Source: Skeletonema tropicum
Taxonomy: Eukaryota > Bacillariophyta > Thalassiosirophyceae > Thalassiosirales > Thalassiosiraceae
Reading direction: 5' to 3'
DNA length: 64,000 bases
NCBI GenBank assembly: GCA_037178625.1
Contig: CM074129.1
Coordinates: 806,001-870,000, forward strand
Shown here: piece after piece, positions 56,505 to 64,000 of the stretch
Position numbering within the stretch: the first letter of the stretch is position 1
Layout: every line of letters begins with the position of its first letter
Notes under the pieces: model-generated
Seen by the model: only the letters and a program-made list of their open reading frames with translations
What the model was told of the DNA's origin: nothing
The model's database searches: none
Program-made: the position numbers and the translations under genes

Positions 56505-56640
56505 AGCTACTATTCGATGCTGCATTGCTGCCAATTATGATGATTCCGCACCTCTACCCACTTTCCTTCCTCCTCAGCTACCTCCTCAGCTACTATTCGA
56601 TGCTGCACTGCTGCTGATGAAGATGTTTCCGTACCTCTAC
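56505..56640. repeat. ~81-bp tandem duplication at the 3' end of the glycosyltransferase gene
   Basis: AGCTACTATTCGATGCTGCA...CACCTCTACCC at 56507 is repeated from 56588 with a few changes. The two copies code for the last ~45 residues of the glycosyltransferase and for the stop region, so its C-terminus (VQHRIVAEE...) is partly duplicated sequence. Confidence 0.85.
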
Positions 56641-59103
56641 CCGTAACATCAAGCCAATATCCATACAAGAAACTCGTCTCAGATCGTCTCTTCATTTCCT
56701 CAAAGTAATCAAACAGAGATGGAATACTCTCCTTCACTGTCACACTTAATATCCATACTGCCCACACAAACACAAAAAAGCTTATCAAATTCACTGCAGC
56801 AATGACACGCGTAACATTTGGCCGCTTTGCCATTGAATCAAATACCTTCACTACAACATTAAACCCATTTGGACCGCCTGGCTTGTCCACTCTGAGATTC
56901 ATTTTCCACTTGGGATTAACGAGCATGGTATCTCCTAAGGATTGGTGGAAGCCAATGTGCTCGCATTGCTGGCCATCCTTTCCAGAATCGTACTTGGCTC
57001 CCTTGCCCCGTTCACGGATCAATCCTAGAGGATACATTGCTATCCCATTAAATGCAGATTTTACCTCGTAAGGTTGACCATTGTGGTACATCGGATCATT
57101 GTTCTTGAGAACCATGAAGAATTGCATTGGGCTTGGAGCATCGCACATATTCCGCCATCGATCGCCGGAAGGCATTATTTGGCAGAATTTACGTTGGAGC
57201 GTACGAACTTTGGAGTTGGCAGACGTGGGTTTGGGACGAAAGGCTGAGAGATCGTATGGTGAAGTGCTACGAGCACGAGAAGAATGAATTAGTTGATAAA
57301 GCAAACAAATAATGTGGCAGCCTCAGCTTCAAACATTGTACATACTTACACTGTGCCAAACGTTCCGGGCCAAACTTGAGTAGCCGCACTAGCCACAACA
57401 TGCTCCTCCGCAAGTAGTCTATCACCACTCTCACTCATCAATCCCAACGTATGCAATATCCCCAAGGGACTTAGACTAACACCCAAATCGACATCGAACA
57501 CAATCATATGACTATAATCCCCATAATTTGCTATGACGTGATCCAATACAATCTGTCGAAAGTCACCCAACTTTCCTACACCAGAGGAAGTCTTGTTCTC
57601 TCCTCCATAGACTTCATTACGATCAATAATGTTCAGTTTGCAATTTGTGTTGGGAGGTGGACATTGAATCAAATCGACATTATACCGCGAGTTGTGGTTG
57701 CTCTTGTTGTTGTTACTACTCACATGATCCTGACTCTGATTCACCTCCTCAGCCCATCTACTCAACTCTTCTCTCGTCCCATCCACACTATCATTCTCAA
57801 ACACCACAAATGTCAACTTGGTACCATGCACCCCCAACAACGGCGCCAATCCTTCAATATTCCTTCGTAAATCTGGTATACTCTTCTTGACATTCCTTGC
57901 AAGTGCACTAATGACAATGCCATTGGATTGAGTTTGTAGGTAGGTTAGTCCACGGAGGACGGTAGCAACGTCGTTGGGGTTGTGGGATGAGAGTGTCCCT
58001 GACGATAGGTGTGAAAATTGCTGCTCCGAGAGGCAGAGCGGTGGTTGATGTCGGTGATTATGGTAGATGCTGGATCGCAGTAGTGGTGATGAAGTAGATA
58101 ATGAAGAAGAAGTTGTAGAGGTGGGCAAAAGTCGATCATTGTCGCCTTGTAAAGAAGAAGATGTCAACATGTCACGTTCACCATCCATATCCACAGTAAA
58201 ACAACCCCCAAGCAACTCCTTCTGCAAATCCCGAGGCAAGTACACAGTATAACCCCAAGGAGTCCAAAGAGCTGGATTCCAAATGAGCGATGGAAAGGCC
58301 ATTTGCAGAAACGACTGTGTGGAAATGAGCCCCGTGAAGAGGAGTGAAAGTAGCAGTGGCAGTTTGTAGTGGAGTGAGGATCGTGGTTGACAGAGGAGGC
58401 GGTGGCATGCTGCTGATAGACAGGGCGCTGACGAGGGAGCTGCAGTGACTGCTGCTGCTGCTGCTGATGATGATGAGGAGGAGGAAGGAGTACTGATACC
58501 ATGATTATGATGATGTGTTCTTCTTCCTGCTAAGAAAGTACTGATAGCCGCCGTAACAAGTAGCACGGGCCAGATCGAAATATGAAGCAGCGCCACCCAA
58601 ACGAGCTGAATGTGTCTCATCAAAGGGAGCACTTCAATCTTGGCGGGGTAATCGTCCCATAACAAGAGAGGTCCAAGGAATAACGCCGCAAGGGCTGCGA
58701 TAATGGACGTGTTGGAGAAGCTTCTTCGATGGCCCCCCTTGCTAACGACATGATAGTGGTCATAATGATAATCGTCTTCATTCTTTTCTTCGCCACCGCC
58801 GCCGAGCTCGACTCCACTGCTGTTCGATATGGAAATGCGAACCGTATGGAGCAGTCGCGGTGGAGAAGGTGGAGTAGGAGGAAGAAGGTACAAACTATCA
58901 TTTTGGCAATCGAACGAGCGGCCGTGGTTGCTGTGCACTGCCCGCGGAGGCGAAGCCGACGGAGAGGTCCGCCGCTTCTTTAAATGGTGGTTCGCGTCTT
59001 CAATCATCGTGGTGTTTATATATGAGTTCAATAGCAATTGCGCTGCGTGGAGTTTCGGTTCACCCGTGCACAACACAACTTGCGTGCCGTGATTGAGTGG
59101 CAT
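56510..59103 (-). CDS. CAP59/CMT1-like (GT69-type) glycosyltransferase, ~836 aa (two exons)
   Basis: Exons are complement(57350..59103) and complement(56510..57266); the intron is 83 bp (GTAAGT...GTAG, phase 2). The start at 59103 (MPLNHG) is a choice; the ATG at 59007 (MIEDAN) is also plausible. The N-terminal 200 residues are disordered with two or three membrane helices (~130-185 and ~245-265). The catalytic region carries ISALARNVKKSIPDLRRNI, FVVFENDSVDGTREELSRWA and HMIVFDVDLGVSLSP (DxD-type), and exon 2 continues FNGIAMYPLGLI, CEHIGFHQSL and NPKWKMNL. This is the layout of CAP59/cryptococcal mannosyltransferase relatives. A C-terminal helix (~750-770) suggests Golgi membrane attachment. 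Likely role: polysaccharide or glycoprotein mannosylation (inferred). Confidence 0.75.
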
Positions 59104-59193
59104 GGAGTTCGCAATTCGCAACTTTTGGCCTGTTGTGTCATGTGGGTCGTTCCAAGTTCTAACCACCACTCACCATGCGTTGGAATTCAATAG

Positions 59194-60615
59194 CTACTGG
59201 CGGGAACAAAATCGCACCTCGCCGAGGTGCGATTTTCCAAATTTTACACACAAAACACTAACAAAATGGTGACAGTCATAAATATGGCCATGATACTCGA
59301 CAATAATATATAGAGAAGTTTAATCATATCATACCAATCAGTCATAATACATTATTAGCTTCATAAGAAACTGTATTTCATCGATATGGAGCATTTATCG
59401 ACGAAATTGGCACCAAGAACTGAAATTTCGAGCTAGATTGACGCATGCCTACGGCATATCTGCATGCCTATTCTTGCTGCTTTGGGAGAGTAATTCTAAT
59501 GATATTGTCCAGTGGTTCAAAAGCAAAATGAAAAGCACACTGCCTAACCCAGTTTTTTATGTAGATTTCGATTCTGTAAGTGGCGACGGCCGAATCGAGC
59601 TCGATGTGATCGTATATGGCTCTAACCGACGCAGACATAAAATCTGCACAGCCTGGCAACATCATGACATACTCATATTTTATAGCTTTCGGTAATTGAA
59701 TAGCCATGTTGCGTCACAAAGTCCTTCTATATATTATGATGATTGATAATTAATATCAGTTTTATTAATTTCATGCCAATAACACGTATTCATAGAATAG
59801 TAGGCCGAATCATCCGCATTTGTTTTGATGCCATCCAGTAGGAAAGGTGTTGTTAGCAGTCACAGGATAGTCTGAAATCAATTTAAAACGCTCAAAACAG
59901 ACGGCTATTGGTGTTGTGTGATGAAAGGGCCCCTATCTTGCGGAGTAAATAGACTCAATATCTCTTCAAACACTGTTTTATGTGATAGGGTAGGGCTCCT
60001 CATTTTCCACCAAAACATGCTATATTTCAACCAGTCCAATAATGTTGTAGCCGCAATGAAATAGAGAAACCTGGTCCAGCAGTGTTGATTTTTATATAAT
60101 AGTCGTCACCACAATGAGTTTTGGCACCTGTTCATTCCATTTTCTATCAGATATGTACATTCTCCTATACGGTGTGCATGAAGGAAATTATCCATTTTTA
60201 CCACATGAATCCATTATGCCACCACATGCGTCATAGAGCACTCAGACACACTTTCAAAATGATAAACAGCCGCCTAATAGTATATAGTTGTCACCTGCAA
60301 CGTTGTTAAGTGGCAGAGCAACTCCAACTATTCATTTCAAGATCATAATGGAAGCGCATCATCAACCTGCCATTTTCCGGCACCTTTACTTTGGTGTCAT
60401 AGCATGTAGCGATGGCGTTGGTCTGTGATCAAATGAGGGCTTCGCATCACAGAAATAGTGTTGGAGAGAGAGTTGCTGCAGTACGGTCGTCTAAATTTAT
60501 GTGTAGCTAGTGTTTCTGGTGTCGATACGATAGGGGTCGAGGTGCGCCATGGTCGTCGAATATGATTTTCCGAGGTGCAAATTAATCAGAGGTGCGATTT
60601 TGTTCCCGCCAGTAG
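59194..60615. mobile_element. 1.42-kb TIR element, CTAC family, ATAG target duplication
   Basis: It begins CTACTGGCGGGAACAAAATC and ends with the reverse complement; the TIR is 27 bp and perfect by eye (59194-59220 against 60589-60615). Direct ATAG flanks (59190-59193 and 60616-60619) are a 4-bp target duplication. Right after the left TIR, AAAATCGCACCTCG is mirrored as CGAGGTGCGATTTT, giving a subterminal hairpin. Inner ORFs (85 and 79 codons, overlapping antisense) show no transposase motif, so it is probably non-autonomous. It sits ~90 bp upstream of the glycosyltransferase ATG at 59103. Confidence 0.85.
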
Positions 60616-60619
60616 ATAG

Positions 60620-63600
60620 CTCTCGCGTGAGCGAGACCAAGAGGTTTAGAGATTTACACGATTGTACTCGGTAATTCTCTGTACACATAATTGGCGCGCG
60701 GCGGCGGGGCAAGCTCTCCGGCTCTCGGCTCGCTCTATCTAGTGCTTCCTCTCTCTCTTACTCGTGCTTCACACAGCAGCAGAGCTGTTCTTGTTTTCTG
60801 TCACAATATGCTAAGCAGCTTCTTCTATTTCTATGAACTTTCTCATTACTTTTAGATGACTTACACTCTCCACTGCATCGTTTCGATCTCTGCATTTGAT
60901 TGGGTTTTGGCTGCCTGAAGTAAATAATGGGTAGCAATGGCCCGCCCATTTGATAATCAACTCGGGAATTTGTCTGTAAAGGAAGTCATGAATGTTTGTG
61001 TGATGGCATATCAGAGAGGATTATTGACTTGTTGCGGCGACTTCCATCAATGTTGGAGCAGATGGGATCCATGCCGATGAGTTGACCCCATCAACAAGTA
61101 ATAACGAGGACTTGTTGAATACCGTCAATCATTCCGACTCACCCTAAAAAGGATCTTCTGTCATACATGGGAGTCCTGCCTAAGGTACAGTCTTGTGTGT
61201 TGGAGAGGTATTAGCCAATGCTCCTGATGATACTTCATCTATCGTATCAAACATTGTCACTGTAGCAATGAGCCGCTTGTAGTGGCCCAAAACACTTGCC
61301 TACGATAGCATAGAAGCATATCAGGATTGCATAGACGTGACACATCTATCTCTACAAGCTCTTGGTAGATGACCTAATGCCGCCAAGTGCTGTGTTACAG
61401 TCGAGCAAGTAACATACCGTATCAAACGTTGTCGCCTCGTGAAATTGCCCCCTACCTCTCTAGACCTAGAGGCCTAGCTGAGCCTGCCACCGTGCGGACA
61501 AAATGAAACTGAATAGTTGCGTGGGCGCGAGCTGCCACAGCGGAGAGCGACACGAAGATGAAAGATAGACAGTTGCTAGAGAGCTTCTTCCTGAGATCTT
61601 ATGATTAAATGGCTAACGAAAGAATCGAAGGCTCTAGATCTAGATCGAGAGAGAAACAACATCTGATAAATGCAATCTTACCTTGTGATAGTTGATTGTG
61701 AGGCTGGGACGTCAGCGTCGGTTTGTCCGCTATTCACAAATGAAAGCAACTACAACCATTCTTTTCAAGATTCTCTCTTATAGCACATTTAGGGCTCTTT
61801 TGTTGAACGTGAGCATGCCAGTTATTAGACGTGGCATCCAGTCGGATCAATCCTTGAATGGGGTAGTATGTAGTGTCAATAGCTAATTTTGCTGTCTCAT
61901 GAGCTTTCCTTACAGCACAGCTACATTTGCCTGAGAGTACGCTTGTGTCCCAACAGTGGGAGAGTAGGTACCAAGTATTCGTTTCTTACCACTATTCCTC
62001 CTCCTTCCTCCTACTCAGCTTGCATCTAGTCGTCTCTCACCTCACTTGACGATTGAATTCCAACACGATCCACCGCATCATCAGTAGTATTAGACGCACT
62101 ATGTCTCCCCCTATGACGACCAGGAACAGAAGGAGCAGTGCATGGTTGTCCCAGCAAACGGGTCCTGAGTTGGGAAGAACATACCCCGCTGCTGCAGGCT
62201 GCAGAGCACCCTCAATTGCAGAGGGAGATGCCGCACGACGATGCCTTGTTTGTGTTTGGCACAATGATTCATGCGTGAACTGTGCCTCAATACTTAAGTA
62301 GCAATTCAACACTGATAGTAGAAGATCCATCACTTTATGTATATGTATTACTCGTCATCTCAGGAGAGGACTGACTACTTCTACACAGAAACCAATTCAC
62401 TATGAATGGATTTGAATCGAGCTGGGGCCAATCTCCTAGTCTCAGCAGATTGAAGTCTTCGTGTGGGCGGGATGCATTGCACTCGGCTCAGCAGCGCAAA
62501 ATTGGACCACTACGATAGACGTTTGGAAGGCTTCATCTTCAATCTCATGAAGACGGAGTCAAACGAGGATCAGCAGGTTGAACTCTCGACATCTTTCATA
62601 CGTCTGGATGACTAAACATAGTCAGAGGATGAGACATACAACACAACGCTGCCCACTTCATTATCACAAATTCTCTTAATTGAAGTAAAATTTGGCCACC
62701 AAACCTGATAGAGCGAAAGGAAATCACTTCTTCATCTTTCATACATCTGGATGACATGTACCTCTAGAAGGACGATGAGACCACAACAACCTCTCACTCT
62801 TGTTTCTCTATCCATAAAAAGCAACAAACAGCAGCAGCAGTGTAGGCGACGTCGGCATTGGTAGCAACACAAACAAGTCGTCCAATTGTGCCGCCGCCTC
62901 TGCCAAGGACATTGAAAATGGTGCATCTCGAAGTGAGGAAGCACAGTGAGGAAATAGCAGCGAATGATTTGTGATGTAAAATATTATGGTAAAAAGGAGG
63001 AGCGGTGGAATCACTTTGTTGGTAGCGCCTATTTGAACATTGTTGCTTTAATTTCAGTGGAGGGATAAGAAGTGAAAGCAACAAATAGACATGAAGTGGA
63101 TTGAGCAAGTGTCACAATAGCAATAGAAGCAAGTACATTCACTCTGAGACTTAGAGTGAGAGTGACAACACTTGCATGAGTGAATTTCAAGAGAGCGAAG
63201 ATCAAGATCGCATTGGACTCGCATACTTGGTACTAAAAGCAGTGTCATAAACTAGTTACATCTTTCATAGAAACAATGAGAGACATTATCTAACTACACC
63301 TCACTCCCCATCTGTGAAGGCGGAAACGCCGATCCCCTATCATTCCGCTAGAGAGATAGAGAGGCTGCAAATGTGTCAAATGATACCCGATATGCAATGG
63401 GCTTTGCCTTTGGAGCGCTACTTGGTGTCAGGTGTGACAGGATATGGTGGGCCCTCAACTGCTCGAACAACACGAAGTCTGCACGTCAACAGGCTGTGCT
63501 TGGTCCAAATAGCGGTGGATGAATGGACGGTAGCTGGTCGTGTCGATTGTGTTATGCCGTGTGTGGTGAAAAGTGTGCTCAGAGATGTAAACGTTGAACT

Positions 63601-64000
63601 GCTCTTGAGTCACAATGGAAGTAGGAACTACGAAGATGTCAAGTTGGGCAGGAAGATGTGTTGTTAGAAAGATGACTCGAAACGAAAAATAAAGACATGT
63701 CAACAAGAATCTATCGCTATTGACATCAAATTCTTTGGGGAAATATGGGCGGGGGACGTCACACAAGATGCTGACAGGGTTCGAATAACCAAGGTACTCC
63801 GGCAGGCTACAATCCCGGGGTCCTCTTCACCCTCCTAAAGGGATCACTAGATCGCCCGCGCGAGTGCAGCTCTCAGCTTCTCTGACTCTATTACCCTCTT
63901 TTCTAATAGAAAATACTTAAGCTAATGGACTCTTTGACGGAGGGTTGACCCGATTCTGTCGACACTGCATGTGTGGAATTGAAGTCGCTGGAGCGATTCC
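60620..64000. other. Gene-poor terminal 3.4 kb
   Basis: No gene with recognisable domains. A 117-codon plus-strand ORF (63314-63667) and an 82-codon ORF (62053-62301, with a CLVCVWHNDSCVNC cluster) are uncertain. CATCTTTCATAC(G/A)TCTGGATGAC repeats at about 62589 and 62733. Confidence 0.4.

Noticed and set aside
58000..58990. Plus-strand ORFs opposite the glycosyltransferase N-terminus
   Set aside because: Antisense shadows of its Ser/His/Pro-rich codons.
62053..62301. CLVCVWHNDSCVNC cluster as a transposase zinc ribbon
   Set aside because: Too short, with no other transposase blocks around it.

Overview
The window looks like nuclear DNA of a diatom, most likely a centric (Thalassiosira-like) species. 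The reasons are: protein genes with few, short GT-AG introns (83-256 bp where I could place them, usually with GTAAG or GTGAG donors); a DUF6824-type domain (SGRG...HPGN...DPPGRFLK) of the kind expanded in diatoms; a long secreted protein with Thr/Pro/Ser mucin-like linkers; a Ty1/copia relic; and a dispersed family of small acidic proteins. No bacterial operons, tRNA, rRNA or CRISPR arrays were found. Species and every database assignment are unverified.

Layout. 1-4.9 kb: a 301-bp-arm palindrome runs to the window edge and overlaps the end of a ~1.9 kb terminal-inverted-repeat (TIR) element with two ORFs; diverged repeats follow. 4.9-7.4 kb: two unrecognised single-exon genes. 7.4-11.7 kb: transposon debris, including a copia RNase H relic, a 535-bp fold-back element, and a 517-bp TIR element with a CATG target duplication whose empty site survives at 8.25 kb. 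11.7-20.4 kb: a DUF6824-like regulator, then methionine aminopeptidase 2 flanked by two inverted, decayed reverse-transcriptase relics. 20.6-25.4 kb: a tandem segmental duplication carrying two copies of a small-protein gene. 29.2-33.1 kb: a CaMK-like kinase and a tandem copy that has lost the kinase domain. 34-41 kb: minisatellites, more members of the small-protein family, a His-Gly-repeat ORF and a secreted Cys-containing protein. 41.5-48.4 kb: an EF-hand mucin-like protein, a small-protein family gene behind duplicated TGACGTCA sites, and an active-site-complete rhomboid protease. 48.4-51.7 kb is gene-poor. 51.7-59.2 kb is the densest stretch: a 2-TM protein, an SLC35F/EamA-like transporter, a sterol-desaturase-superfamily hydroxylase and a CAP59-like glycosyltransferase. 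59.2-60.6 kb holds a second CTAC-family TIR element inserted just upstream of the glycosyltransferase. 60.6-64 kb is gene-poor.

There is no pathway linking the genes, as expected for a eukaryotic chromosome arm. Several conserved genes are membrane or secretory (rhomboid, transporter, hydroxylase, glycosyltransferase, secreted proteins). The most novel-looking material is (i) the small acidic protein family, with six loci in 25 kb and two shared motifs (DPFxYYS and RKxxxxxExHxxLxLED), and (ii) a CTAC...GTAG transposon family with 4-bp target duplications and palindromic subterminal repeats. Spliced models were built by hand from splice signals, reading frame and family conservation.
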